Positions 36,906-45,584 of a stretch of DNA of 64,000 bases are shown here, piece after piece. The stretch comes from Chryseobacterium aquaeductus. Its GTDB lineage: Bacteria; Bacteroidota; Bacteroidia; Flavobacteriales; Weeksellaceae. The DNA lies in the NCBI RefSeq assembly GCF_905175375.1, contig NZ_CAJIMS010000001.1, forward strand, positions 1,798,001 to 1,862,000. The letters are read 5' to 3'. A program made the translations under genes and the position numbers. How positions within the stretch are numbered: position 1 is the stretch's first letter; the number at the start of each line of letters is the position of its first letter. The notes under the pieces were generated by a model. The model was given only the letters and a program-made list of their open reading frames with translations. It searched no databases and was not told the origin of the DNA.

Positions 36906-37874
36906 TTAAATTCCCAAACTTTCCCTTACTCGTTGAATTGTTTGTGTAGCAATTGCTCTCGTTTTTACAGCACCTTCCTGAAGTTTAGTTTCCAATTCAT
37001 CAAGATTATTCATGTAGTAAGAAAATAACTCTCTTTCTTTTTCAAATCTTGTTAAAATTAAATCTAAAAGTTCTTTTTTAGCATGACCGTAACCGAAGTT
37101 ACCAGCTAAATATTTAGCTCTCAGTTCCTCTGTTTGTTCTAGAGTTGCAATTAATTCATAGATCGCAAAAGTCTTATCAGCAGATGGATCTTTCGGCTCT
37201 TCCAAAGTTTTGGAGTCACTTTCAATGCTCATTACCTGTTTTTTCAATTCCTTTTCAGGTAAGAAAATATTAATGATGTTTCCTCTTGATTTAGACATTT
37301 TGTGACCATCAACTCCGGGAACATATTTCGTGTCTTGCTGTAATTCAGCTTGAGGCAAAACCAAGACTTCACCCATTTGATTATTAAATCTGGAAGCTAC
37401 ATCGCGAGCAATTTCCAGATGCTGAAGCTGATCTTTTCCTACAGGAACAATCTCGGCATCATACAATAAAATATCTGCAGCCATTAAAATTGGGTAAGTG
37501 AATAATCCTGCATTCACATCTTGCAGACGATCTGCTTTATCTTTAAAAGAATGTGCTAAAGTCAATCTCTGATAAGGAAAAAAACATGATAAATGCCAAG
37601 ATAGTTCACAGGTTTCAGGGATATCGCTTTGTCTGTAAAAAAATGTTTTTTCGGTATCAAGTCCGCAGGCAAGCCAAGCTGCAGCAATTTCATACGTGTT
37701 GTTTTTTAATACTTTTGCGTCTTTAATCTGTGTAAGAGAATGCAGATTCGCAATGAATAAAAATGATTCGTTTCCTGCTTGCTTTGAAAGCTCAATCGCA
37801 GGAATAATAGCACCTAAAAGGTTTCCAAGGTGCGGCGTTCCGGTGGCTTGTATGCCGGTAAGAATTCTTGACAT
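36906..37874 (-). CDS. trpS: Tryptophanyl-tRNA synthetase
   Basis: 322 aa. It charges tRNA-Trp. The class I signatures are GTPHLGNLLGA (~12-22, HIGH equivalent) and VDGHKMSKSRGN (~190, KMSKS), both intact. Length is normal for bacterial TrpRS. A possible -7 element (TAAATTTG on the minus strand at 37909-37916) lies upstream. Confidence 0.96.
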   Translation of the reverse strand: MSRILTGIQATGTPHLGNLLGAIIPAIELSKQAGNESFLFIANLHSLTQIKDAKVLKNNTYEIAAAWLACGLDTEKTFFYRQSDIPETCELSWHLSCFFPYQRLTLAHSFKDKADRLQDVNAGLFTYPILMAADILLYDAEIVPVGKDQLQHLEIARDVASRFNNQMGEVLVLPQAELQQDTKYVPGVDGHKMSKSRGNIINIFLPEKELKKQVMSIESDSKTLEEPKDPSADKTFAIYELIATLEQTEELRAKYLAGNFGYGHAKKELLDLILTRFEKERELFSYYMNNLDELETKLQEGAVKTRAIATQTIQRVRESLGI

Positions 37875-37921
37875 TTGTTTAAAATTATTTATAAAAATTA
37901 TTGAATTGCAAATTTAGAAAT

Positions 37922-38120
37922 TTATCCCACAGATCGTACGGATTTACACAAATGATTGTGAAAATTTATATCAATCAGGCTGACTTTAGTCTGCTTTAAA
38001 TATGTTTGCCTTTAGGCGAAACTTAAAAAGTTTTTCAGATTTTATTGATTGAATAGACTTAATATCATTAAACAGATTAAGGTATAATATCCGTGTAAAT
38101 CTGTGAAATCGGTTGGAATA
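37922..38120. repeat. Intergenic palindromic CACAGAT repeat, copy 3, with inserted mini-palindromes
   Basis: The outer arms TTATCCCACAGATC...GGATTTACACA and TCCGTGTAAATCTGTGAAATC are inverted copies. Between them lie GCTGACTTTAGTCTGC and GCCTTTAGGCGA, short palindromes resembling the GGGCTTTAGCCCG element at 44041. It fills the trpS to sanA-like gap. Confidence 0.5.
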
Positions 38121-38123
38121 AAA

Positions 38124-38768
38124 CTACGGTATCAAAATCTTCTCCCCACCATATTTTGGTTCTACGCCAAAAATAAGATCCCAGTACACTTTCGTTTTCG
38201 CCAGATATTCTCTTAAATTTGTTTTGAGACCTGCGTATTTGTTAACATCAGCGGCATTATATCCGAATGCATCAATCCCGTTTTGTCTCGCAAGGAAAAC
38301 TGCTCTCTCATTGTGAAATTTCTGAGAGATGACAATGAGCTTTTTCTGTCCAAAGATTTCTTTGGCTCTTACTACAGAATCTAAAGTTCTGAAACCTGCA
38401 AAATCTAGGAATATTTTATCTTTCGGGATTCCGTACTCCATCAGAGCAAGTTGCATATCTTCCGGCTCATTATAATCTTTACGTCTATTGTCTCCGCTTA
38501 CAATAATGTATTGTATTCTTTTACTTTTGTATAAATCTGCAGCAGCTTTTATACGGTTGGTAAAGTATGCATTAGGAAATCCGTTGCTCAATGTTTTGCT
38601 GGTTCCCAGAAGTATTGCAGTTTTAGTTTGCGGAATTTCTTCAAGGTAGTTGGTAACGTAAGCATTGCTTTGTCTTTTTATGCTGTAATTTGCCCAGGCA
38701 ATAAAAATAATTCCCGCAACCGATAGAAGCAGGAAAATTTTAAATAAGATTTTAATTGTTTTTTTCAT
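38124..38768 (-). CDS. SanA/YdcF-like DUF218 membrane protein
   Basis: 214 aa. One N-terminal membrane segment (~8-25) is followed by a DUF218 domain: AILLGTSKTLSNGFPN (~51-66), IIVSGDNRRKDYNEPEDM (~88-105), GIPKDKIFLDFAGFRTLDSV and VISQKFHNERAVFLAR. This matches the SanA branch, linked in E. coli to envelope barrier function (vancomycin sensitivity at high temperature). It is read with lspA upstream, 20 bases apart. Confidence 0.85.
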   Translation of the reverse strand: MKKTIKILFKIFLLLSVAGIIFIAWANYSIKRQSNAYVTNYLEEIPQTKTAILLGTSKTLSNGFPNAYFTNRIKAAADLYKSKRIQYIIVSGDNRRKDYNEPEDMQLALMEYGIPKDKIFLDFAGFRTLDSVVRAKEIFGQKKLIVISQKFHNERAVFLARQNGIDAFGYNAADVNKYAGLKTNLREYLAKTKVYWDLIFGVEPKYGGEKILIP

Positions 38769-38788
38769 CTTATGTGGAGAAGTGTTCT

Positions 38789-39439
38789 TTAAAATTCTAG
38801 TCCATTTGGGAACGCTTTTTTTCTAAATATCAATAAAAACGAAGCTCCAATGGTAATTGCAGAATCGGCAACATTAAAAATATATTTAAAAAACTCAATA
38901 TGTTTTCCTCCAATCAAAGGCCAGCTTTCAGGAACGTGCCAATCAACTAACGGAAAATGCAACATATCGACTACACAACCTTTCATAAAATGAGAATACC
39001 CTTGTCCGAAAGGAACCAATTTAGATACGCCACCATAGCCAATCCATTGTCCTACGCTTTCGTCATACACCATTCCGCTGTCGAAGATCAATCCGTAAAA
39101 CATTCCGTCAATAAGATTTCCTATTGCTCCGGCAAAAATAATCGACATCGGGATGATGAGATAATTAGATTCGCCTCTTTTTAGCCATTTATTAAACATA
39201 TAAATCATTCCGCCAATTAGAAAAACCCTTACAATTACTAAAAAATATTTTCCCAACAGACCACCGAATTCAAATCCGTAAGCCATCCCAGGATTTTCGA
39301 CGAAAGTTAATTTAAACCAAGAAAAAACTTCTACAGAATCACTTTCAAATTTACTCAGTACAAAATGCGTTTTTACATAAATTTTTGATGCCTGATCTAT
39401 CAATAAAATAAGAAAAGTGATAAATACGATCTTCTTCAT
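38789..39439 (-). CDS. lspA: Lipoprotein signal peptidase (signal peptidase II)
   Basis: 216 aa, four membrane segments. It cleaves prolipoprotein signal peptides ahead of the lipidated Cys. Landmarks are FVENPGMAYGF, GNLIDGMFYG (first catalytic Asp) and FNVADSAITIG (second catalytic Asp). Extra loop residues (~115-165) make it longer than the E. coli enzyme (164 aa), as is common in Bacteroidota. The start ATG shares one base with the stop of the upstream 64-aa gene. Confidence 0.93.
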   Translation of the reverse strand: MKKIVFITFLILLIDQASKIYVKTHFVLSKFESDSVEVFSWFKLTFVENPGMAYGFEFGGLLGKYFLVIVRVFLIGGMIYMFNKWLKRGESNYLIIPMSIIFAGAIGNLIDGMFYGLIFDSGMVYDESVGQWIGYGGVSKLVPFGQGYSHFMKGCVVDMLHFPLVDWHVPESWPLIGGKHIEFFKYIFNVADSAITIGASFLLIFRKKAFPNGLEF

Positions 39440-39633
39440 TACAGGTTTGTCTTTGGTTTATCTTTAAAATTTTTTGTAGTGTTTTCTTTTTTTGCAGGAG
39501 TTCGAGGCTCGAAAGTTTGAGTTTTAGCTCCTCTCGTATGAAATTTTTCGTAACGAATTCCCATATCTTTCATTACGCTTTTCAAAGCGTTCAGCTCCAT
39601 TTGGTTCTTTGGGTGTACAATTAATGCTTCCAT
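39439..39633 (-). CDS. Small DUF2683-like protein
   Basis: 64 aa. The N-terminal half MEALIVHPKNQMELNALKSV followed by MKDMGIRYEK is the pattern of DUF2683-type small proteins. The rest is a basic, disordered tail (RGAKTQTFEPRTPAKKENTT). DUF2683 proteins sometimes act as antitoxin-like partners, but no toxin gene is present. It is in the ileS to lspA block with a one-base overlap to lspA. Function unknown. Confidence 0.55.
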   Translation of the reverse strand: MEALIVHPKNQMELNALKSVMKDMGIRYEKFHTRGAKTQTFEPRTPAKKENTTKNFKDKPKTNL

Positions 39634-39673
39634 TTTCTTTTATTTTTTTATCTGTCTTATCTTAGTAGAAGAC

Positions 39674-39919
39674 TTATTTTTTTGAAAGTTCGTCTAATCT
39701 TTTTCTGTCTTTGGCAGACAAATCATTGATTCCGTTTTTTTCCATTTTACTGAGAAGCCTGTCGATTTCTTTCTCTCTTTCTCGTTTGTCTGAATTAAAT
39801 TGTTGATCGATGGTCAGATTTTTAGGCTTGCCCGGATAGAATCTGTTTTTGATTCGATCTTTATTAAAGTACCATAAAACTGCTAGTAGGATAATTCCTA
39901 AAATCAAAAATTCACTCAT
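39674..39919 (-). CDS. Small single-pass membrane protein
   Basis: 81 aa. One N-terminal transmembrane helix (FLILGIILLAVLWYF) precedes a charged cytoplasmic tail whose end, IDRLLSKMEKNGINDLSAKD, resembles the DUF6576 motif found at the C-terminus of Bacteroidota rhomboid-like proteins. Function unknown. It belongs to the same-direction block with ileS and lspA. Confidence 0.6.
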   Translation of the reverse strand: MSEFLILGIILLAVLWYFNKDRIKNRFYPGKPKNLTIDQQFNSDKREREKEIDRLLSKMEKNGINDLSAKDRKRLDELSKK

Positions 39920-40004
39920 AGATATAACTAAAAATTAGGTCTATAAAATGCTTTTCAGCACAATATAAACCCAATCAATTGTTTACAAAAATAAGGTAAA
40001 ATAA

Positions 40005-40385
40005 TTATCTCTGCATATTTTTTGCCTCAATGCTCAACGTAGCATGCGGGACAGCCAATAATCTTTCTTTAGGAATCAGCTTTCCGGTTACTCTGCAAAC
40101 ACCATAAGTTTTGTTTTCAATTCTGATCAAAGCGTTTTTCAGATCTCTCACAAATTTCTCCTGTCTTCCTGCCAGAATAGAGTTTTGCTCTTTGCTCAAA
40201 GTTTCCGCACCTTCTTCAAAAGCTTTGAAGGTAGGCGAAGTGTCATCTGTGCCATTATTTTGATCGTTGATAAAGCTTTCTCTGATCAGTTGAAGATCTT
40301 TCTCTGCTTTTTCTATTTTATCTTTGATTAACTTTTTAAATTCTTGTAAATCAGAGTCATTGTATCTTACTCTTTCGTCTTGCAT
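40005..40385 (-). CDS. TraR/DksA-family protein with degenerate zinc finger
   Basis: 126 aa. A coiled-coil N-terminal half (~8-95) is followed by the finger-like segment YGVCRVTGKLIPKERLLAVP, then HATLSIEAKN. In canonical DksA/TraR proteins the finger has four Cys. Here only the first Cys is kept, and the positions of the others carry Thr, Ser and Ala. Such zinc-less DksA-like proteins are known. Binding to the RNA polymerase secondary channel is the family function, inferred here. The gene sits 59 bases downstream of ileS. Confidence 0.8.
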   Translation of the reverse strand: MQDERVRYNDSDLQEFKKLIKDKIEKAEKDLQLIRESFINDQNNGTDDTSPTFKAFEEGAETLSKEQNSILAGRQEKFVRDLKNALIRIENKTYGVCRVTGKLIPKERLLAVPHATLSIEAKNMQR

Positions 40386-40444
40386 GGTTTTCTTCTTTTT
40401 TAATAAATTTATGAAATGGATATTGAAAAAACAATAACTAAATA

Positions 40445-43400
40445 TTAATTCTTTTCAACATTTACTTTGAATTTTAGTTCATCAATGTCGATTTCGTTAA
40501 AATTTGAAAGTGAAGATACAATTTCTATTTTATTTGACAAGACCTCGGATGAAATATATTCCTCGTTTTGCTTGATTTGTTCCAAAAACGGTGTGTTTTC
40601 TTCCAATATGATGCTTATTCTGTCTGTTAATTCAAAATCTTTCTCTTTTCTGAGATTTTGAATTCTGTTGATAAATTCTCTTGCGATACCTTCAGATTTC
40701 AATTCATCTGTCATCTTCAAATCTAGTGCCACAGTTGTTTTACCGTCAGAGGTTACCGTCCAACCCGGAATATCTTTTGTCGAAATTTCTACATCGGCGG
40801 TAGTGATTTCATATCCTTGTACCTCAATTTTCCCTTCTTTCTCTAAAGATGATATCTGCTCGGCAGAAAGGTTAGCAATTTCATTACCAACTACTTTCAT
40901 ATCTTTTCCAAGTCTGGAACCTAAAGTTTTGAAGTTCGGTTTTATCTGCTTTACAATCAAATGCGAAGCTTCTTCCGCATTGATCAACTGCAGTTCTTTA
41001 ACGTTCACTTCCTGTTTTATCAATTCTGCAACCGCCAAAATCTGCTCTTCACTTTTCTTGTCCAAAACAGGAATCAAAACTTTTTGTAATGGCTGACGAA
41101 CTTTTACATTTTCCTTTTTTCTCAGAGAGAAAACCATACTTGTAATACTTTGCGCCAAATGTGTTTTTTCAACCAAATCCTGATCGATTAGGTTTTCATT
41201 AGCAACCGGGAAATCTGTTAAATGTACAGATTCTATATTTTCTTTTCCTGTCACTTTGTTTAAATCCTGATACAACTGATCCATAAAGAACGGTGCGATT
41301 GGCGCAGATAATTTAGCAACAGTTTCAAGACACGTATATAAAGTCTGGTAAGCAGAGATTTTGTCATCAGAATAATCTCCTTTCCAGAAACGTCTTCTGC
41401 ACAATCTTACGTACCAGTTACTCAAATTATCATTCACAAAAGTGCTGATCGCTCTTGCAACTCTTGTCGGCTCGTAATCTTCGTAGAATGCTTTAACTTC
41501 TTTGATCAAAAGATTTAGTTCAGATAAAATCCAACGATCTATTTCCGGACGATTTTCAACGTTTTTTTCAGAGTAATTAAATCCGTCAACATTCGCATAC
41601 AAAGCAAAGAATGAGTAAGTATTGTAAAGCGTTCCGAAGAATTTTCTTCTCACTTCATCGATTCCTTCAATGTCAAACTTTAAGTTTTCCCAAGGATTGG
41701 CATTGGAAATCATGTACCAACGTGTTGCATCCGGACCATAAACGGCGAGCGTTTCAAACGGATCAACAGCATTTCCGAGACGCTTAGACATTTTCTGTCC
41801 GTTCTTATCCAAAACAAGTCCGTTGCTCATCACATTTTTATAGGCAACTGAATCAAAAACTGCCGTTCCGATTGCGTGAAGTGTGTAAAACCATCCACGA
41901 GTCTGGTCAACTCCTTCTGCAATAAAATCTGCCGGGAAAGCTTTATTATTATCGATTAATTCTTTATTTTCAAAAGGATAATGCAACTGCGCGTAAGGCA
42001 TCGCTCCCGAATCAAACCAAACGTCAATTAGGTCACTTTCGCGGTTCATTGGTTTTCCTGAATCTGAAACCAAAACCACTTTGTCGACAATGTTTTTATG
42101 CAAATCAACCAAAGAATAATTTTCTTCAGACATATTTCCGATCTCAAATCCTTTGAACGGATTTTCTTTCATCAATCCTGCCGCAATAGATTTTTCGATT
42201 TCAGTATATAATTCTTCTACAGAACCAATGATGATTTCTTCTTGCTTTGAGCCTGTCGAAGAATCGGTTCTCCAGATTGGCAACGGAATTCCCCAATATC
42301 TTGAGCGGGAAAGGTTCCAGTCGTTGACGTTTTCTAACCAATTGGCAAAACGACCTTCTCCTGTAGATTTTGGTTTCCAATTGATGGTTTCGTTGAGTTC
42401 TACCAAGCGGTTTTTCACTTGAGACATTTTTACGAACCAAGAATCTAACGGATAATACAAGACAGGTTTGTCTGTTCTCCAGCAATGTGGGTAGCTGTGA
42501 ACATATTTTTCAACCTTGAAGGCTTTATTTTCTGTTTTCAATAAAATGGCGAGTTCTACGTCCCAAGATTTTTCGGGTGCAGTGCCATCATCATAATATT
42601 CGTTTTTAATATATTTTCCTGAGAAAGTTCCCGGAACATTTTTTCCTTTGATAAATTTACCTTGCAAATCAACCAATGGAACCAAATTATCATTCTCGTC
42701 TTTCACCAACATTGGCGGAATTCCGTTTTCTTTGGCAACTCTAGCATCATCTGCACCAAAAGTTGGCGCGATATGAACGATACCTGTACCGTCTTCTGTA
42801 GTTACAAAATCTCCAACAATCACTCTAAATGCTTTGTCAGCAGATTCATCTGGTGCAAACCATGGAAGTAATTGCTCATACTGAGTTCCGGCAAGCTGTT
42901 CTCCGGTAAATTCTTTTAAGATTTTGAATGGAATGGTTTTTTCAGAAGATTTGTAACCAGCCAAATCTTCATCTGTTCCTTCCACGAATTTTTTACCAAA
43001 ATTCTTTTCCAATAAAACTCTCGCCAAAACAACAGTTACGGGCTCAAAAGTATATTGGTTGAAAGTTTTCACCACTACGTATTCAATGTCTCTACCTACT
43101 GCCAAAGCTGTGTTTGAAGGTAAAGTCCAAGGAGTTGTCGTCCAAGCTAAAACGTTTACATCTCCATCAATATCGTTGAATAATTCTGAAGAATCTTTTT
43201 TAACTTTAAACTGCGCAACAATTGTAGTGTCGGTAACATCACGATAGGTTCCAGGCTGATTCAGCTCGTGAGAAGAAAGTCCGGTTCCTGCTTTTGGTGA
43301 GTATGGCTGAATCGTATAACCTTTATACAGCAATTCTTTGCTGTATAATTGTTTTAGCAACCACCAAACCGTTTCCATGTATTTTGACTTGTACGTGATA

Positions 43401-43846
43401 TACGGATCTTCCAAATCAACCCAATAACCAATCTTTTCAGTCAGGTGATTCCATACATCAGTATAGCGCATTACCGCTTCACGACAAGCTTTGTTGTAAT
43501 CTTCAATCGAAATTTTTTTGCCAATATCTTCTTTCGTGATTCCGAGTTCTTTCTCAACTCCTAATTCCACAGGAAGTCCGTGTGTGTCCCAACCCGCTTT
43601 ACGGAAAACCTGTTTTCCGTTCTGAGTTTGGTAACGACAGAAAATATCTTTCAACGCTCTAGCCATAACGTGGTGAATTCCGGGCATTCCGTTTGCTGAA
43701 GGCGGACCTTCATAAAACACAAACTCAGGATTTCCCTGACGTGTTTCCACACTTTTTTCAAAGGTTTTATTGGCTTTCCAGAATTCAGCAACATTCTCGG
43801 CTACGTCTATCAGGTTGAGGTTTTTATATTCTTTAAATTGGCTCAT
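40445..43846 (-). CDS. ileS: Isoleucyl-tRNA synthetase, IleRS2-like with GIHH signature
   Basis: 1133 aa, the longer (eukaryotic-like, IleRS2) class. Landmarks are PPSANGMPG at 48-56, the editing domain in the middle (TTPWTLPSNTALAV, DGTGIVHIAPTFGADD), DQTRGWFYTLHAI, and KMSKRLGN near residue 700. The C-terminal anticodon-binding domain is followed by an IleRS2-type tail. The class I HxGH motif is replaced by Gly56-Ile57-His58-His59 (43670-43681 on minus). Swapping G and H at motif positions 1 and 3 in IleRS2 enzymes has been reported to give very high mupirocin resistance. The gene heads the block with dksA-like and lspA. Confidence 0.95.
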   Translation of the reverse strand: MSQFKEYKNLNLIDVAENVAEFWKANKTFEKSVETRQGNPEFVFYEGPPSANGMPGIHHVMARALKDIFCRYQTQNGKQVFRKAGWDTHGLPVELGVEKELGITKEDIGKKISIEDYNKACREAVMRYTDVWNHLTEKIGYWVDLEDPYITYKSKYMETVWWLLKQLYSKELLYKGYTIQPYSPKAGTGLSSHELNQPGTYRDVTDTTIVAQFKVKKDSSELFNDIDGDVNVLAWTTTPWTLPSNTALAVGRDIEYVVVKTFNQYTFEPVTVVLARVLLEKNFGKKFVEGTDEDLAGYKSSEKTIPFKILKEFTGEQLAGTQYEQLLPWFAPDESADKAFRVIVGDFVTTEDGTGIVHIAPTFGADDARVAKENGIPPMLVKDENDNLVPLVDLQGKFIKGKNVPGTFSGKYIKNEYYDDGTAPEKSWDVELAILLKTENKAFKVEKYVHSYPHCWRTDKPVLYYPLDSWFVKMSQVKNRLVELNETINWKPKSTGEGRFANWLENVNDWNLSRSRYWGIPLPIWRTDSSTGSKQEEIIIGSVEELYTEIEKSIAAGLMKENPFKGFEIGNMSEENYSLVDLHKNIVDKVVLVSDSGKPMNRESDLIDVWFDSGAMPYAQLHYPFENKELIDNNKAFPADFIAEGVDQTRGWFYTLHAIGTAVFDSVAYKNVMSNGLVLDKNGQKMSKRLGNAVDPFETLAVYGPDATRWYMISNANPWENLKFDIEGIDEVRRKFFGTLYNTYSFFALYANVDGFNYSEKNVENRPEIDRWILSELNLLIKEVKAFYEDYEPTRVARAISTFVNDNLSNWYVRLCRRRFWKGDYSDDKISAYQTLYTCLETVAKLSAPIAPFFMDQLYQDLNKVTGKENIESVHLTDFPVANENLIDQDLVEKTHLAQSITSMVFSLRKKENVKVRQPLQKVLIPVLDKKSEEQILAVAELIKQEVNVKELQLINAEEASHLIVKQIKPNFKTLGSRLGKDMKVVGNEIANLSAEQISSLEKEGKIEVQGYEITTADVEISTKDIPGWTVTSDGKTTVALDLKMTDELKSEGIAREFINRIQNLRKEKDFELTDRISIILEENTPFLEQIKQNEEYISSEVLSNKIEIVSSLSNFNEIDIDELKFKVNVEKN

Positions 43847-44040
43847 TGTAATTTCTCAATTTCGTTGATTAATCAAGTTGGCAAATTTAGTGATTTTTGT
43901 CGGTTTATAAGATATGTTTTATTTTGATTCCTTCTATTGAAATGGTGGTGAAAATTGATGCGTTTGTGAAAGTGAATTGTAAACGCTCAAATGTGAATTT
44001 TTAAATTGTCTTACTAATGAATGTGTGATTTTCATCCTTA

Positions 44041-44097
44041 GGAGCGGGCTTTAGCCCGCTTTCAAAATTACCAAATGGAATTGGCTTTAGCCAAAAC
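44041..44097. repeat. GGGCTTTAGCCC palindromic intergenic element
   Basis: GAGCGGGCTTTAGCCCGCTTTC and then TTGGCTTTAGCCAA are two consecutive palindromes around CTTTAG. Related words occur near 37979-38020. Confidence 0.55.
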
Positions 44098-44104
44098 CTA
44101 TTTT

Positions 44105-44191
44105 TCTCTCGCAGATATTGCAGATAACGCAGATTTATGAGATTAAATTTTAAAACAATCATCTGTGAAAATTTGTGCCATCTGTGGGAAC
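44105..44191. repeat. Intergenic palindromic CACAGAT repeat, copy 4
   Basis: GCAGATATTGCAGATAACGCAGATTTATGAG faces AATCATCTGTGAAAATTTGTGCCATCTGTGGGA. Each arm is built of CTGTG/CAGAT units in inverted order. Confidence 0.5.
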
Positions 44192-44231
44192 AAAATTTTG
44201 CATCCAACTTTTAATTTTAATTTAAATAAAT

Positions 44232-45545
44232 TTGTCATCTAAAATTAAACTATTGGAACTCTTCCCACTCATCGAGAAATCAAGCATTCAGGACATCAAA
44301 AAGTTTCAGGAAGAAAAACTTCAGGAGCTTTTGAAATATCTTGAAGTGCATTCAACGTTTTATCAAAAATTATTCAAAGAAAATAAAATTCAGATTTCTG
44401 ATCTTCAGACGTTGGAAGATTTGCAGAATATCCCGACGACATCGAAGAATGATATTCAGCAGAATAATGAAGAATTTTTCTGTGTTCCCCAAAATCAAAT
44501 TGTAGATTACAGTACAACTTCGGGAACTTTGGGCGATCCCGTAACTTTTGGACTTTCTGAAAATGATATGGAAAGAATTGCTTACAATGAAGCGATATCT
44601 CTTTCTTGTGCGGGAATCCAAAAAGGTGACGTTATACAGATGATAACAACGATTGACAAAAGATTTATCGCGGGACTTGCCTATCTTCTGGGTTTACGAA
44701 AAATGGGAGCAAGTGTCATTAGAATGGGACCGGGAATTCCCGAACTTCAATGGGATTCTATTTTTAGATACAAACCGAAGTATTTGATTACCGTTCCTTC
44801 TTTTCTCCTAAAAATGATTGATTATGCGGAGAAACACGGAATAGATTACAAAAATTCCAGCGTTTACGGAGCGGTTTGCATAGGCGAAAGTATCAAGAAT
44901 CAGGATTTTTCAGATAATATTTTGTCACAAAAAATCAAAGAAAAGTGGGACATCAAATTATTTTCAACGTATGCTTCTACAGAAATGAGCACCGCGTTTA
45001 CAGAATGCGAATTTCAGATTGGAGGACACCAGCATCCCGAATTGATTATTACAGAAATTCTTGATGAAAATGAAAATCCTGTTAATGAAGGTGAAAGCGG
45101 CGAACTTACGATCACCACTTTAGGTGTTGAAGCGCTTCCTTTATTAAGATTTAAAACAGGAGATTTAGTTAAAGCCCATTACGAGCCTTGTCAGTGTGGA
45201 AGAAATACGATGCGACTGGGTCCGGTTGTCGGAAGAAAACAGCAGATGATCAAATATAAAGGAACAACATTATATCCACCTGCGATGAATGATATTCTGA
45301 ATGATTTTGACGGGATTTTATGTTACCAGATTGTGATTCAATCAAATGAAATTGGTTTAGACGAAATTATTATCAAACTAAGCACTGAAAGAGAAAATGA
45401 AAGTTTTGAAGGCGAAGTTCGTGATCATTTCAGGGCGAAATTAAGAGTCAGTCCTAAAATTGAAATCGTCGATTTTGATATTTTATCTAAAACAGTTTTT
45501 AATCCCAACAGCAGAAAGCCAATTAACTTTGTAGATTTAAGATAA
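44232..45545 (+). CDS. Adenylate-forming ligase (phenylacetate-CoA ligase-like), candidate 4-coumarate activator
   Basis: 437 aa. The P-loop-like STTSGTLGDP is at 94-103. YASTEMSTAFTECE (~246) is the second adenylation motif, LLRFKTGDLV (~310) holds the ribose-binding Asp, and a C-terminal domain ends NSRKPINFVDL with a candidate catalytic Lys. The start codon is TTG at 44232: a stop lies nine bases upstream and the next in-frame ATG is about 110 codons in. Next to the tyrosine ammonia-lyase and ACPs it most likely activates 4-hydroxycinnamate as CoA or ACP thioester for aryl-polyene assembly. The substrate is inferred. Confidence 0.8.
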   Translation: MSSKIKLLELFPLIEKSSIQDIKKFQEEKLQELLKYLEVHSTFYQKLFKENKIQISDLQTLEDLQNIPTTSKNDIQQNNEEFFCVPQNQIVDYSTTSGTLGDPVTFGLSENDMERIAYNEAISLSCAGIQKGDVIQMITTIDKRFIAGLAYLLGLRKMGASVIRMGPGIPELQWDSIFRYKPKYLITVPSFLLKMIDYAEKHGIDYKNSSVYGAVCIGESIKNQDFSDNILSQKIKEKWDIKLFSTYASTEMSTAFTECEFQIGGHQHPELIITEILDENENPVNEGESGELTITTLGVEALPLLRFKTGDLVKAHYEPCQCGRNTMRLGPVVGRKQQMIKYKGTTLYPPAMNDILNDFDGILCYQIVIQSNEIGLDEIIIKLSTERENESFEGEVRDHFRAKLRVSPKIEIVDFDILSKTVFNPNSRKPINFVDLR

Positions 45546-45552
45546 ATGAAAC

Positions 45553-45584
45553 AAACTCGGTCTGAAAATTTTCAGACCGAGTTT
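45553..45584. terminator. Bidirectional terminator
   Basis: A perfect 16-bp inverted repeat AAACTCGGTCTGAAAA / TTTTCAGACCGAGTTT between convergent genes. Its 3' arm touches the stop codon of the minus-strand gene. Confidence 0.8.

Larger units (their letters stand above)
43847..44231. other. 385-base gap before the pigment locus, filled by repeats
   Basis: It holds the ileS leader (with TAAATTTG on minus at 43882-43889), the GGGCTTTAGCCCG element (44041-44097) and a CACAGAT palindrome (44105-44191). A 68-aa minus-strand frame at 44001-44207 reads these repeats and is not a gene. Confidence 0.5.

Noticed and set aside
39439..39633. Toxin-antitoxin module
   Set aside because: The DUF2683-like protein has no toxin partner; its neighbours are lspA and a small membrane protein.
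40668..41096. 142-aa plus-strand frame inside ileS
   Set aside because: Antisense to the IleRS C-terminal region, Ser-rich without domain features.
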